Notes: generated by a model from the letters alone, not told the origin. Counted from the first letter of the stretch, positions 36,550 to 45,825 are shown. The stretch: 64,000 nt of DNA from Photobacterium obscurum (GCF_026191635.1 NZ_JAKRRW010000012.1:90141-154140); one strand, 5' to 3'. Program-made: numbers and translations.

Positions 36550-37569
36550 CTAGATAATCGGTTTTAAATGCATATTCAAATAATGCTGGACCCGTTGTTG
36601 CAAAGCCGCCTTTTGCTCCGGCTGCAGAAAGCTGGCTTCGATTGCATTTTGGCTGAACTTAGCAATATCCGTTTTCGATAACTTGAATGCGGTAGCAACA
36701 GCAGTAAAATTTGCCGTCATATAACCACCAAAATACGCAGGGTCATCTGAATTAATGGTGACACAAACCCCTTTTTCGAGTAACTCGGCAATATTATGCT
36801 GCGACATATCGCTGAACACTTTCAGCTTCACATTGGATAAAGGACACACCGTCAATGGTACACGTGATGCAACAAGGTGATTGACCAATAGCTCATCATC
36901 GGTACAACGCACACCATGATCTATGCGCGACGTTTGCAGTATTTTCAGCGCGTTCCAGATATTTTCCGCCGGCCCTTCTTCCCCGGCATGGGCAACGGTG
37001 AGAAAACCTGCTTCTTTAGCCTGTTGGAACACATGACGGAATTTCTCCGGTGGATGGCCCTGTTCTGATGAATCTAGTCCGACAGCGATAATTTTTTCCC
37101 GGTAAGGCATGGCCTGTTTGAGCGTCTCAAAAGCGGCCTCTTCGCTTAAGTGCCTCAAAAAGCACATAATCAAATGACTACTGATACCCAGCTTTTCACG
37201 TCCAGCCTCCAGTGCTCGCCAGATCCCATTCACAACCGTATCAAAAGCAATCCCTCTTTCGGTATGGGTCTGAGGATCAAAGAAAATTTCGGTATGCATA
37301 ACATGCTCACCTTTGCATCGCTGCAGATATGCCCAGGTTAAATCATAAAAATCCTGCTCGTTCTGTAGCACCTGAGCGCCCTGATAATACAAATCAAGAA
37401 ATGACTGCAAATCATCAAAGTCATAGGCGGCCTGAATTTGCTCAATAGTCTGATAAGGTAAAGAGATCTGATTACGCTTAGCCAGCTCCAGCATCATACC
37501 TGGCTCTAACGTGCCTTCAATATGCAGATGGAGCTCTACCTTTGGTAGCAAGTCAATAAACCCTTCCAT
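36550..37569 (-). CDS. Adenine/adenosine deaminase
   Basis: 339 aa TIM barrel with the zinc site of the family: [11 protein letters not shown] (HxH), [17 protein letters not shown] and [11 protein letters not shown]. The segment [11 protein letters not shown] and the overall length fit the adenine deaminase (Aah1-like) branch more than true adenosine deaminase; sequence alone cannot settle the substrate. Either way it feeds purine salvage by releasing ammonia. ATG 37569. I looked for a purine riboswitch upstream, as known for add in V. vulnificus, and found none. Confidence 0.85.
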   Translation of the reverse strand: MEGFIDLLPKVELHLHIEGTLEPGMMLELAKRNQISLPYQTIEQIQAAYDFDDLQSFLDLYYQGAQVLQNEQDFYDLTWAYLQRCKGEHVMHTEIFFDPQTHTERGIAFDTVVNGIWRALEAGREKLGISSHLIMCFLRHLSEEAAFETLKQAMPYREKIIAVGLDSSEQGHPPEKFRHVFQQAKEAGFLTVAHAGEEGPAENIWNALKILQTSRIDHGVRCTDDELLVNHLVASRVPLTVCPLSNVKLKVFSDMSQHNIAELLEKGVCVTINSDDPAYFGGYMTANFTAVATAFKLSKTDIAKFSQNAIEASFLQPEQKAALQQRVQHYLNMHLKPII

Positions 37570-37915
37570 AAACGTCCCTCTTTCAACCACTAGCGACAGC
37601 CCTTCAAGTACAAATCAGCATATTGCGTACCTTGGACTTATTGAGTATTAGTGTAGCTAGATCTCAGAAATAAAGAGTGACAATACTTAGCAATTAAGGC
37701 TCTCCTGCCAAGAAACAGGCATTATTGCTCGGGTTACCAACTTTATCGGCGTACTAACTTACATGTTGTAATTCAGGTATGCTCAGGTAATACAATTCGA
37801 GTATTCAAAGTGAGAATAAATAAAGGCCACGTACTTTTGCGACCTTTATTTCAACCTTATGGACAATAATTTTTACCGACGTATTATTGATACTTTCTTA
37901 AATGAAGTTTACGTT
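37570..37915. other. Intergenic stretch before the adenine deaminase gene
   Basis: 346 bp holding only the terminator hairpin at 37816-37852. I see no riboswitch-like structure and no clear promoter boxes. Confidence 0.4.
37816..37852. terminator. Bidirectional terminator
   Basis: AAATAAAGG and CCTTTATTT arms surround a GC-containing loop region, with T-rich tails in both directions. On the minus strand it follows the small membrane protein gene at 37916. Confidence 0.7.
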
Positions 37916-38191
37916 TTATTTATCCAGCAGTCCTCGCATTAAAAAAGATCCAAGTGAGGACAAAATCAAACCTGTAGAAAGAATCACTACATTTTTATTT
38001 TTTGCTTCTGAGATAGCATGCTCAGCGTTATATGAAGTGAAGAAATCGCCACCACCAGCGTCCATAAAGCGCCCCATATCAGAGAACACCTGCTCCTGAG
38101 CTGCCATACTACTGAGTGATACCGCTCCCCATAACAAAGAAAGACCACCAATCAGAATTGAAATATATCCCCAGCTTTTTTTAACATCCAT
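37916..38191 (-). CDS. Small two-helix membrane protein
   Basis: 91 aa from ATG 38191 (MDVKKSWGY). Two hydrophobic helices (YISILIGGLSLLWGAVSL near residue 10 and VVILSTGLILSSLGSFLM near residue 67) flank a polar loop with MDAGGGDFF. Unknown function. It has its own terminator. Confidence 0.6.
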   Translation of the reverse strand: MDVKKSWGYISILIGGLSLLWGAVSLSSMAAQEQVFSDMGRFMDAGGGDFFTSYNAEHAISEAKNKNVVILSTGLILSSLGSFLMRGLLDK

Positions 38192-38561
38192 GATTCTGTC
38201 CACTTAAAAACAAATAAATTAATGAATGGCAATAAAAAACTGAACAACCCACTGGCTAGCTGATGATAAATCACAGACAAACCAGAATACAAATCAGTTT
38301 GCTATCAAACCGACTCATAATTTTATAAAACACTTGGACTTTGCAAATCAAAACTAATCCATCAACTCACGAGACAGTGCACTTATTGATAAAACTATTC
38401 TCGATAGGAATGTCGATTTACAATGATTTTTTGAACTCGATAGCTTATATCCAAATGACTTCTCCTATCGTAGGTACGATCAAAGTCACCAGTATGATGA
38501 GTATTCCGGCTAACTCAGGATTGCGTCATAAGTGAGTTTGCCGGAACAGGGGACGAGAGCA
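38192..38561. other. Gene-free stretch
   Basis: 370 bp. A 64-codon plus-strand frame at 38341-38535 lacks a ribosome site and coding character; nothing else stands out. Confidence 0.45.
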
Positions 38562-39332
38562 CTACTGAGTCAGGTCAGTATCAATCCAGTATTTAGAACC
38601 TGAAATATTAGCATCCAGTAATAGGCCTTTTTCGCCGATCTGATAGATAGCCATACCACCGTTATATTTGGCTGATAGTTCGGCGCTATCCGTACCAGCC
38701 ACCGCGCCCACTTCGGAAGTGGCTTCCCAGCCATCCCTCACAAAACCATCAAAGGTTTTCTGATCTTCAAACATGATTATCTGCTGGTAGAATTTACCAC
38801 CTAATCCAGCGGCTAAACCTGCGCCAAACATCTTCATGTAGGTATGCTTGCCTGTTTTACGATTTACCGCAACGCCAGCCCCCTGGTTAGTATGAAGCAT
38901 CAACGAAAATTTACGTGAATCAAACACCGCATAGCCATAGGCACTATCAAACAACAGTTTGGCCGAAGGCTGTTCATTAAACAAACGAACCAAAGCGGTA
39001 TCAGACATTGTATTTAACGCCAAGCGTGCTTCTTCCGGGGTTTCTGGCTCCAGCATTTCATCAAGCTTTGCCTCACCTGCTTCAAGCCACTCTTTGCCTT
39101 TCTCAATGGAAGCATCAGTCCACTCGCCCGCAGTGTTGAAAGCATCCTCCCCCCACTCAGATACGGAGTCCCAGGTTTCCTTCGAGAATTCAGAGACGCT
39201 GTCCCATGCATCCTTGGAGCTTTCGCTGACTTTACTGCCAATATCAGAAGCCGTTTCTTTCAGCTTTTCCCAGCTTGCGTGGGCAGGCATCGCCGCCAAG
39301 CTCAGTGCTATAACTATTGCCTTATACTTCAC
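38562..39332 (-). CDS. YSC84-domain secreted protein
   Basis: 256 aa from GTG 39332, which has AAGGAG at a good distance; a signal peptide follows (VKYKAIVIALSLAAMPAHA). Residues 20-80 are a repetitive helical stalk (KDAWDSVSEFSKETWDSVSE). The C-terminal domain (YGYAVFDSRKF, GAGVAVNRKTGKHTYMKMFG, VGAVAGTDSAELSAKY) matches the YSC84/SYLF lipid-binding family. Probably periplasmic and lipid-associated. Confidence 0.75.
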   Translation of the reverse strand: MKYKAIVIALSLAAMPAHASWEKLKETASDIGSKVSESSKDAWDSVSEFSKETWDSVSEWGEDAFNTAGEWTDASIEKGKEWLEAGEAKLDEMLEPETPEEARLALNTMSDTALVRLFNEQPSAKLLFDSAYGYAVFDSRKFSLMLHTNQGAGVAVNRKTGKHTYMKMFGAGLAAGLGGKFYQQIIMFEDQKTFDGFVRDGWEATSEVGAVAGTDSAELSAKYNGGMAIYQIGEKGLLLDANISGSKYWIDTDLTQ

Positions 39333-39395
39333 AACTGCACTCTCCTTAATTGCCGATGCTGGCAACGAGTCGCTGCCAGCGATAGCCGTTAAGCG

Positions 39396-39929
39396 TTATT
39401 TCTTCTTCGGACGGAAAGGTTTAATCACCTCTTCATTGCACTCAAGGTATGGTCCTTCCATCAGATCAATACAGTATGGTATAGCTGGGAAAACGGCGTC
39501 CAGACATTCACGAATTGATTTTGGCTTACCCGGTAGGTTCACAATCAGGCTGTCACCACGCAGACCCGCTGTTTGGCGAGACAAAATTGCAGTAGGTACA
39601 AACTTCAGAGATTCAGCACGCATTAGCTCACCAAAGCCAGGCATCATGCGATCGCAAACCGCTTCTGTTGCTTCAGGCGTCACATCACGTTTCGCCGGAC
39701 CTGTACCACCAGTGGTCACGATAAGGCTACAGTCTTGGTCGTCAGCCATTTTAATCAGTGTGGCTTCAATAACATCCTGCTCATCTGGGATCACTTCGTA
39801 AACGGGTTCCCACTCTGACGTCAGGTAATCATTTAGCGTCTCGATGATTGCCTTACCGGAAATATCTTCGTATACGCCTGCACTAGCACGATCACTTACC
39901 GTTACGATACCGATTTTTGCTTTTGTCAT
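39396..39929 (-). CDS. mog: Molybdopterin adenylyltransferase
   Basis: 177 aa, slightly shorter than E. coli Mog (195). The MPT-binding motifs are present: IGIVTVSDRASAGVYEDISG, VTTGGTGPAKRDVTPEAT and PGFGELMRAESLKFVPTA. It adenylates molybdopterin before molybdenum insertion by MoeA. Separated by 63 bp from the YSC84 gene on the same strand; no other mo- genes nearby. Confidence 0.94.
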   Translation of the reverse strand: MTKAKIGIVTVSDRASAGVYEDISGKAIIETLNDYLTSEWEPVYEVIPDEQDVIEATLIKMADDQDCSLIVTTGGTGPAKRDVTPEATEAVCDRMMPGFGELMRAESLKFVPTAILSRQTAGLRGDSLIVNLPGKPKSIRECLDAVFPAIPYCIDLMEGPYLECNEEVIKPFRPKKK

Positions 39930-40106
39930 TTGTTATCCCTCAGGCCTACGCCTTGCTTGTCATATTCATCTTTCTGACTAGCTAATTCTACCAGCCAGTA
40001 ATTCAATCAGATTAAATGCAAGTTTAAGGAATAACGGTGGCGGGATAAACCTCTTAAGTGAAAAAAACGTGCCAATAAAAGCGGTTATCGACTTACACAA
40101 CGCAGC

Positions 40107-40135
40107 AAAAAGCCCTAGATTGGCTAGGGCTTTTT
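40107..40135. terminator. Bidirectional terminator after gabD
   Basis: AAAAGCCCTAG (40107-40117) / CTAGGGCTTTTT (40124-40135), perfect stem with A/T tails on both sides. Confidence 0.88.
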
Positions 40136-40198
40136 GTTGGCTTTGCACTCAGTTCGTTACACTCAAGCAGCCTAAGAAATTATATTCGGTGGCTTGGG

Positions 40199-41647
40199 CT
40201 ATAAACCGCCCATGAGCACATACTTGGTTTCTAGGTAATCCTCTATACCCTGGCGGGCTCCTTCTCGGCCTAACCCGGACTCTTTAACCCCACCAAATGG
40301 CGCCACTTCAGTTGAAATCAAACCTTCGTTGATCCCAACCATACCCGACTCTAAGTCCTCGCTGATACGCCATGCCCGCTGTAATGATTGCGTATAGGCA
40401 TACGCCGCCAGCCCCGAATCTGTATCATTTGCTCGTGCAATCACTTCATCGTCTGAGGAAAAACGGAACAACGCCGCCAGTGGACCAAACGTTTCTTCGG
40501 TTGCCACTCGCATATCATCCGTCACTTCCGTCAGAACATGCGGCACAATGAAGTTACTCCCAAGCTCAAGTTGCTGACCGAACAACAGCTTCGCACCTTT
40601 TTCCAGCGCATCGTCGATATGGCTTTGTACCTTCGTAACAGCGGCCTGATTGATCAGCGGTCCGATGCTCGCACCTTCGGCAAAACCGTCAGCGACTTTC
40701 AACTTCGCAACACGAGCCACCAGCTTTTCGGCAAACTGATCGTAAACTGCATCATGAACATACAAGCGGTTAGCGCATACACAGGTTTGGCCGGCATTGC
40801 GGAACTTTGCCACCATAACACCGTCTACCGCAGCATCCAGATCGGCATCATCAAACACAATGAAAGGCGCATTCCCACCCAGCTCCAGCGACAATTTCTT
40901 CATCGTAGCCGCCGACTGTTCCATCAGCAACTTACCAATCCCCGTTGAACCGGTAAATGAGATTTTACGAACCGTCTTGCTCCTGGTCATTGTGCCACCG
41001 ATAGCTACCGCATCCCCGGTTAGCACGCTAAACAGCCCAGCTGGCAATCCGGCACGCTCTCCCAGCTCTGCCAGTGCCAGAGCGGTAAATGGCGTTTCCG
41101 GCGCCGGTTTGAGAACCACTGCGCAGCCGGCCGCAAAGGCTGGACCACATTTACGAGTGATCATTGCGGCCGGAAAATTCCACGGGGTAATCGCTCCGAC
41201 AACACCTATAGGTTCTTTACGAACAAGAATACGTGCATCTGCTTTATGGCTAGGTACGACCTCGCCATAGGTGCGCTTGGCTTCTTCTGCAAACCACTCG
41301 ATAAAGCTGGCGGCATAGGCAATTTCACCTTTCGCTTCCGCTAGGGGCTTGCCCTGCTCTGTCGTTAGAATAATCGCCAAGTCGTCGGCGTTATCGAGGA
41401 TCAACTGATACCAGGCACGAAGGATATTCGAACGTTCTTTTGCAGTTGTCTGCTTCCAGGTGCTTTGAGCCTGCTGGGCAGCCTTAATCGCGATAACAGT
41501 TTCTTCTTCACCAAGGACAGGAACACTACCTATCACTTTGCCTGTCGAAGGATTCGTAATTTGGGAGACCTTGTTTTTGGCCGAGGCTACCCAATTACCT
41601 GCAACGTAACATTCTTGTTTGAATAAACTTGGATCTTTCAGCTTCAC
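40199..41647 (-). CDS. gabD: NADP-dependent succinate-semialdehyde dehydrogenase
   Basis: 482 aa, exactly the length of E. coli GabD. Aldehyde dehydrogenase core with GAITPWNFPAAMITRKCGPA, FTGSTGIGKLL, catalytic Glu in LELGGNAPFIVF and catalytic Cys in NAGQTCVCANR. It oxidises succinate semialdehyde to succinate, the last step of GABA use. gabT and gabP are absent, so the exact substrate could be another C4-C5 semialdehyde. Monocistronic. Confidence 0.9.
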   Translation of the reverse strand: MKLKDPSLFKQECYVAGNWVASAKNKVSQITNPSTGKVIGSVPVLGEEETVIAIKAAQQAQSTWKQTTAKERSNILRAWYQLILDNADDLAIILTTEQGKPLAEAKGEIAYAASFIEWFAEEAKRTYGEVVPSHKADARILVRKEPIGVVGAITPWNFPAAMITRKCGPAFAAGCAVVLKPAPETPFTALALAELGERAGLPAGLFSVLTGDAVAIGGTMTRSKTVRKISFTGSTGIGKLLMEQSAATMKKLSLELGGNAPFIVFDDADLDAAVDGVMVAKFRNAGQTCVCANRLYVHDAVYDQFAEKLVARVAKLKVADGFAEGASIGPLINQAAVTKVQSHIDDALEKGAKLLFGQQLELGSNFIVPHVLTEVTDDMRVATEETFGPLAALFRFSSDDEVIARANDTDSGLAAYAYTQSLQRAWRISEDLESGMVGINEGLISTEVAPFGGVKESGLGREGARQGIEDYLETKYVLMGGL

Positions 41648-41856
41648 TTGGTCATTCCTTCACAACATATACCGTTGTGATTGTGACTCAAACGACTATC
41701 ACTTTCATCATTTGTATGACCAATCGCACACTATTTATCACACATAAAGTGTAATAAGTCCCCAAACACCCCGTGCGAGCGAAACTTAGGCTCAAAAACA
41801 AACACATTGATTACTTTTATATCTGGCTGATTACCGCTTGTGGTTACTCAGATGCC

Positions 41857-42405
41857 TTACTTGTCATCCAGATTAAAATCTGATGATGAGTATTTGTCTT
41901 TAGCATCACACCACACGTCACCATAAGACTGGCAAAACGCCGACAAGACCATGTCTACGTGCGGTGGCGGCACAAGAAAACTATATTGGGTATCATCATT
42001 ATCATCGCAATGAATAAGCCCGTTATCTGTTTGTTGGCATATGACAATATTTACTTCACTGTGACTATTTCCTGCTTGTAATTCAGCCGCAGTAACTGCA
42101 GGCATCTTATCGAGCTCGACCTTGAAGTCATAGGATGAGTACTTGTCTTTGGCATCACACCATTGTTCACCATGATGTTCGCAAAACAGAGATAAAAACG
42201 GCTCCAAATTCTGCGGCAACGCACGAAAACTCAATTGGGTATTATTGCCACACTCTATGAGTCCACGTTCTGTTGGTTTACAGGTGACGATATTGGGTTC
42301 ATCGTTTTTTTCTCTTGTTGCTAGTGATGCAGCGGTAATCGCAATGCCGGTGATGAACATTAATGCGAATATCTTTGATGCTTTATTTATACTCAACGTT
42401 AACAC
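41857..42405 (-). CDS. Secreted hypothetical protein with internal duplication
   Basis: 182 aa with an N-terminal hydrophobic signal/anchor (IFALMFITGIAITAASLA). The remainder is two copies of a domain of about 65 residues: each has NIV-x-C, GLI-x-C, a run ending in FC, and the shared motif WCDAKDKYSS (near residues 83 and 165). Four conserved cysteines per copy suggest disulfides outside the cytoplasm. No family recognised. Confidence 0.72.
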   Translation of the reverse strand: MLTLSINKASKIFALMFITGIAITAASLATREKNDEPNIVTCKPTERGLIECGNNTQLSFRALPQNLEPFLSLFCEHHGEQWCDAKDKYSSYDFKVELDKMPAVTAAELQAGNSHSEVNIVICQQTDNGLIHCDDNDDTQYSFLVPPPHVDMVLSAFCQSYGDVWCDAKDKYSSSDFNLDDK

Positions 42406-42601
42406 TCCTCAAACTCAATACCCTTGCTTAATTGCATGATAACTAGGAAGAATACCCATAATACCACTTATTTATTATGTTATTTACGCATTAGCTCTAA
42501 ACCAAGTTAAGGGCAGCTACAAGAATGCCTGATAGCAATGAATATTTTTGAGGCCATGATGCCAACTTGATGATTTGATCTGAGAACAGTAACGACAATT
42601 G

Positions 42602-42733
42602 ACTCATTCGTCCGAAGGGCAAAATAAACTTAACGCATACAAAAAAGCCCAGTCTTGCGCCGGGACGCCTAGTCTGAGCCTTCAGTGTAGTGGCGGAACG
42701 GCTGGGGTCGCACACGACCGGGACTCTTCGAGA
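42602..42733 (-). pseudogene. Decayed tRNA-Asp-derived tandem unit A
   Basis: About 132-136 bp, repeated imperfectly in unit B. On the minus strand it keeps a tRNA 3' end (CGTTCCGCCA, ending at 42691) and a T-arm-like stem GGTCG-TGTG-CGACC, but the T-loop GTTCGA and a recognisable anticodon arm are lost. A terminator-like CCC/GGG stem with a run of six T follows at about 42640-42668. I read it as a broken tRNA-Asp gene with its terminator. Confidence 0.6.
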
Positions 42734-42922
42734 ACTCATTCGACCGCAGGGCGAACACCAAATTCAACGCATACAAAAAAGCCCCAGTCTTTCGCCGGGG
42801 ACGCCTAGTCTGAGGCTTCGTTGTAGTGGCGGAACGGCTGGGGTCGCACACGACCGGGAGTCAACGCGCACAGCCAGTGCCGAGACCTAGAGGCCGAAGG
42901 ACTCTCATCGCGGTTCAAATAC
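42734..42922 (-). pseudogene. Decayed tRNA-Asp-derived tandem unit B
   Basis: Same organisation as unit A: CCA-ending 3' acceptor remnant ending at 42827, the same GGTCG-TGTG-CGACC stem, and a terminator-like hairpin (GCCCC / GGGG with TTTTTT on the minus strand) at about 42775-42802. The 3' ends of unit A, unit B and the intact tRNA-Asp are spaced 136 and 133 bp apart, which points to tandem duplication of the tRNA-plus-terminator unit followed by decay of the distal copies. Confidence 0.6.
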
Positions 42923-42954
42923 GAAAAAGCCCTTGTCTTTCGACAAGGGCTTTA
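42923..42954 (-). terminator. Terminator of the tRNA operon
   Basis: AAAGCCCTTGTC / GACAAGGGCTTT with a GAAA loop and TTTTTC tail on the minus strand, directly after the tRNA-Asp CCA end. Confidence 0.92.
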
Positions 42955-42959
42955 ATCAG

Positions 42960-43036
42960 TGGCGGAGCGGACGGGACTCGAACCCGCGACCCCCGGCGTG
43001 ACAGGCCGGTATTCTAACCAACTGAACTACCGCTCC
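42960..43036 (-). tRNA. tRNA-Asp (GUC)
   Basis: 77 nt with encoded CCA. On the minus strand the acceptor GGAGCGG pairs with CCGCTCC; D-arm AGTTCAGTTGGTTAGAAT; anticodon loop CTGTCAC; T-arm GGGTTCGAGTCCC. Second gene of a tRNA-Ser/tRNA-Asp transcript. Confidence 0.98.
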
Positions 43037-43080
43037 AATTCCGTACGAAACCCGATGGAAACCATCCAATTTCTAGAATG

Positions 43081-43171
43081 TGGCGGAGAGATAGGGATTT
43101 GAACCCTAGATACGCTACAAACGTATGCCGGTTTTCAAGACCGGTGCTTTCAACCACTCAGCCATCTCTCC
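43081..43171 (-). tRNA. tRNA-Ser (UGA)
   Basis: 91 nt with encoded CCA and the long variable arm of serine tRNAs (CATACGTTTGTAGCGTATC region). Anticodon loop CTTGAAA in the stem CCGGT/ACCGG. Acceptor GGAGAGA/TCTCTCC. First gene after the promoter at 43185-43213. Confidence 0.98.
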
Positions 43172-43184
43172 GTAAGTGCGGCGA

Positions 43185-43213
43185 ATAATACTGAGCTTAA
43201 TGAGATCTGTAAA
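43185..43213 (-). promoter_or_regulatory. tRNA operon promoter, stringent type
   Basis: Minus strand: -35 TTTACA (43213-43208), 17-bp spacer, -10 TATTAT (43190-43185), then the GC-rich discriminator TCGCCGC. That discriminator is typical of stable-RNA promoters under ppGpp/DksA control. The first tRNA begins 14 bp downstream of the -10. Confidence 0.8.
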
Positions 43214-43693
43214 GAGTATTTTTTAAAATAACGGCCCGTTCGAACAGACAATGCACACTACGCACTTAAAAGCGCCAAATCGTATAAAAATCATCATGAT
43301 TTTTGGTGGGTTAGCCTAAAACTAAAAGCACCAAACACGACCCATATCACACTTTGTTAATAAAGAGAAAATATCAAAAGAATAGAAAAGTGCGGCCTAA
43401 GACTCTGAAAATTTCATTTTATCCATTACAAATCACCACAATAATCAACAGGTTTTATATTAACCCCCAAAAATGGCTCACCGTTGACATGCCTAATACT
43501 GACAGAGTTCAATGCTATAAGGATTCCTATTGTACGTTAATTCAGTATATTGGGCTTAAGCCTATGGGATGTTTGGTATCTAGGAAATGAACCACTCCAG
43601 CAGTTAGAATCAAAGGTGACACTGTCACAATCAAAATCTCTCAAAGGCTCTTATATAGTCGTAGTGATTGTAACTTTGAAAAGGAATTTATTT
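43214..43693. other. Gene-poor stretch
   Basis: 480 bp. A 78-codon frame at 43354-43590 has no ribosome site and looks non-coding. The right part probably holds the promoter of the 21-aa gene at 43694. Confidence 0.4.
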
Positions 43694-43759
43694 ATGGCTA
43701 AACGTGTATCAAACAAGCGAATCAAAGAAATTCTTGATAACGCAAAATCGAAAAAATAG
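43694..43759 (+). CDS. Possible 21-aa basic small protein
   Basis: ATG 43694 is preceded by AAAAGGAATTT, a good ribosome site, and the frame is followed 12 bp later by a strong terminator, so the unit looks like a real small gene. The peptide is lysine-rich (MAKRVSNKRIKEILDNAKSK plus one Lys) and could form one amphipathic helix. No homologue known to me; a translated small RNA is an alternative. Confidence 0.45.
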   Translation: MAKRVSNKRIKEILDNAKSKK

Positions 43760-43771
43760 ACTCCTCTAAAG

Positions 43772-43800
43772 AAGCCTCCGTCGTGAGGCTTTTATTTCTT
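43772..43800 (+). terminator. Rho-independent terminator
   Basis: AAGCCTC (43772-43778) / GAGGCTT (43785-43791) with a six-base loop and a T-rich tail TTTATTTCTT. Confidence 0.88.
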
Positions 43801-43876
43801 TAACACTACACCGCACCGTATATTGGCTAACCGCCTTAAACTGTCAGGCGGTTATCTTAATCTCTCCTTCAACCCT

Positions 43877-45823
43877 CTAACCTTGGAAGCTGTCACTATC
43901 TTCCTGCATTTGAGCCACCACCTTTGCATATCCTTTCGGCGGAGGGGTCCAGCCTCGTTCGGAGCGAGGTTGCTTATCGCCGCGCTCAGACTTCATCACT
44001 TCACCCAGTGCATCTTCCAGTTGCAAAAACAACTCCAGATATTGGGCATTAAACTTATTCTCTTCGGTACTGTCCTTCCAAGTTTGGTAAAGCGCTTCTT
44101 TACTCATCGCTTCGGTCTCGATAAAGCTCGATCGTAGCTGCTCAGCCCTAAACGGATGTACTCCAAGACTTTTCAGCGCTTCCGTCCCCAACGTCAAAGC
44201 AGAATGATACGTTTCGCTGATAATGTAATCTGCTCCTGCCAGACGCAATGCATAGTGGTGCCCTCGATCGTAAGCACGAGCCAGAACACGTACATTTGGG
44301 TAGCTATGGCTGACATGCTTAACCAGTTCAACCGCCCTTTCGTTGTCATCTATTGCCACGATCATCAACTTAGCTTCCTCAATCCCTGCGGTATGGAGTA
44401 AGTCAGGGCGAGTAGCATCACCAAAATAACTTTTGATTCGAATACTACGCATATTCTCAATCTGCCCAGCTTCATGATCCAGCACGACAGTTTTTATCCC
44501 ATTGGCAACCAACAGGCGATTAACGATCTGGCCAAAACGGCCAATTCCCGCAATGATCACAGTTCCTTTTTCATCGATATCATCCGGCTCTCGGTCATTG
44601 GGCCCCCCTTCAAAGCGCGGCAGGATCACTTTATCAAAAAGGATAAATAACCCGGGAGTCAGGAACATAGAAAGGGCAACCACCAATGAAAGTTGCTGTA
44701 CAAGATCGGCCGGCAAAACATGATTTTGCGCCGAGAACCCAAGCAGTACAAAACCAAACTCACCAGCCTGGGCCAAGCTTAGCGTCAAGAGGTAGCGATC
44801 ACTTCCCCTAACTCTGAAAACCAGAGCCAGTACAAACAAGACAAACGCTTTTATGAGCATCACACCGATGGTGATAGCTATAATCTGCCCGATATGACTA
44901 AACAGGACGCCGAAATCGATTCCCGCCCCTACAGTGATAAAAAACAGGCCGAGCAACAGCCCTTTGAATGGTTCGATATTTGATTCCAGCTCATGGCGAA
45001 ATTCACTGTTGGCCAGTACTACCCCGGCTAGAAACGTCCCGAGCGCCGGAGACAGGCCAATTAAGCTCATCAACGCAGCGATACCAATAACCAGCATTAA
45101 CGCGGTTGCCGTGAAAATCTCACGTAGCCCGGAATCCGCCACAAACCGGAATAACGGCCGGCTAAGAAAATGACCGCCAACCACCAAGCCTATAATGGCC
45201 GCAATAATCACGACTGCATACGCCCAGCCAGGCAGTCCAGCGACTAAGCTCATTTCCTCATGACCATTCGTCGCCTGCTGGGCCAAACTTTGTGCCTGCT
45301 CCACCAGCTCGGGGAGAGCCAGCAACGGGATAAGCGCCAGCATCGGGATTACTGCGATGTCTTGAAATAACAACACCGAAAAGGCATTTCTGCCCCCTTC
45401 AGTTTTTGCCAGCCCCTTCTCATTAAAGGTCTGCAACACGATCGCAGTCGAGGACAGTGAAAAAATAAGACCTATCGCCAAAGCAATTGTCCAGCCCATC
45501 CCAAGGGCCATCGCAACTGCCATAACAATAACGGTAGTGAGGCCAACTTGTAGGCCGCCCAGCCCCATTAACCGATGGCGCATATCCCATAGCATACGAG
45601 GCTCGAGCTCAAGCCCGACCAAGAACAACATCATCACGACACCGAACTCGGCAAAATGTTGAATAGCAAAAGTCTCTTCGCCAACCAGCCCAACAACGGG
45701 CCCTATTACGACCCCTGCGATTAAGTATCCCAGCACTGAACCCAAGCCGAGTTTTTTTGCAATGGGCACCATAATGACCGCTGCACACAAATAAACAAAT
45801 GCCTGAATAAAATAGCCGGTCAT
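43877..45823 (-). CDS. Glutathione-regulated K+/H+ antiporter, KefB/KefC family
   Basis: 648 aa. About twelve membrane helices in residues 1-385 of the CPA2 family (IFSLSSTAIVLQTFNEKGLA, FLAGVVLANSEFRHELESNI), then a cytoplasmic RCK/KTN domain with nucleotide motif IIAGIGRFGQIV near residue 407. Kef systems release K+ when glutathione adducts of electrophiles accumulate, acidifying the cytoplasm for protection. Two bp downstream of its flavoprotein partner gene. I cannot decide between KefB and KefC. Confidence 0.93.
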   Translation of the reverse strand: MTGYFIQAFVYLCAAVIMVPIAKKLGLGSVLGYLIAGVVIGPVVGLVGEETFAIQHFAEFGVVMMLFLVGLELEPRMLWDMRHRLMGLGGLQVGLTTVIVMAVAMALGMGWTIALAIGLIFSLSSTAIVLQTFNEKGLAKTEGGRNAFSVLLFQDIAVIPMLALIPLLALPELVEQAQSLAQQATNGHEEMSLVAGLPGWAYAVVIIAAIIGLVVGGHFLSRPLFRFVADSGLREIFTATALMLVIGIAALMSLIGLSPALGTFLAGVVLANSEFRHELESNIEPFKGLLLGLFFITVGAGIDFGVLFSHIGQIIAITIGVMLIKAFVLFVLALVFRVRGSDRYLLTLSLAQAGEFGFVLLGFSAQNHVLPADLVQQLSLVVALSMFLTPGLFILFDKVILPRFEGGPNDREPDDIDEKGTVIIAGIGRFGQIVNRLLVANGIKTVVLDHEAGQIENMRSIRIKSYFGDATRPDLLHTAGIEEAKLMIVAIDDNERAVELVKHVSHSYPNVRVLARAYDRGHHYALRLAGADYIISETYHSALTLGTEALKSLGVHPFRAEQLRSSFIETEAMSKEALYQTWKDSTEENKFNAQYLELFLQLEDALGEVMKSERGDKQPRSERGWTPPPKGYAKVVAQMQEDSDSFQG

Positions 45824-45825
45824 AG

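Noticed and set aside
37570..37900. Adenine riboswitch upstream of the adenine deaminase gene
   Set aside because: No purine-aptamer core or P1/P2/P3 arrangement can be found on the minus strand.
38341..38535. 64-codon plus-strand frame between two minus-strand genes
   Set aside because: No ribosome site and no recognisable protein features.
42602..42960. Tandem repeats that could be taken for a CRISPR array
   Set aside because: Only two or three imperfect units of about 133 bp, carrying tRNA 3' ends and terminators; no short direct repeats with unique spacers. No CRISPR array is visible anywhere in the window.
43354..43590. 78-codon plus-strand frame
   Set aside because: No ribosome site, no coding-like composition, and it overlaps the probable promoter region of the 21-aa gene.
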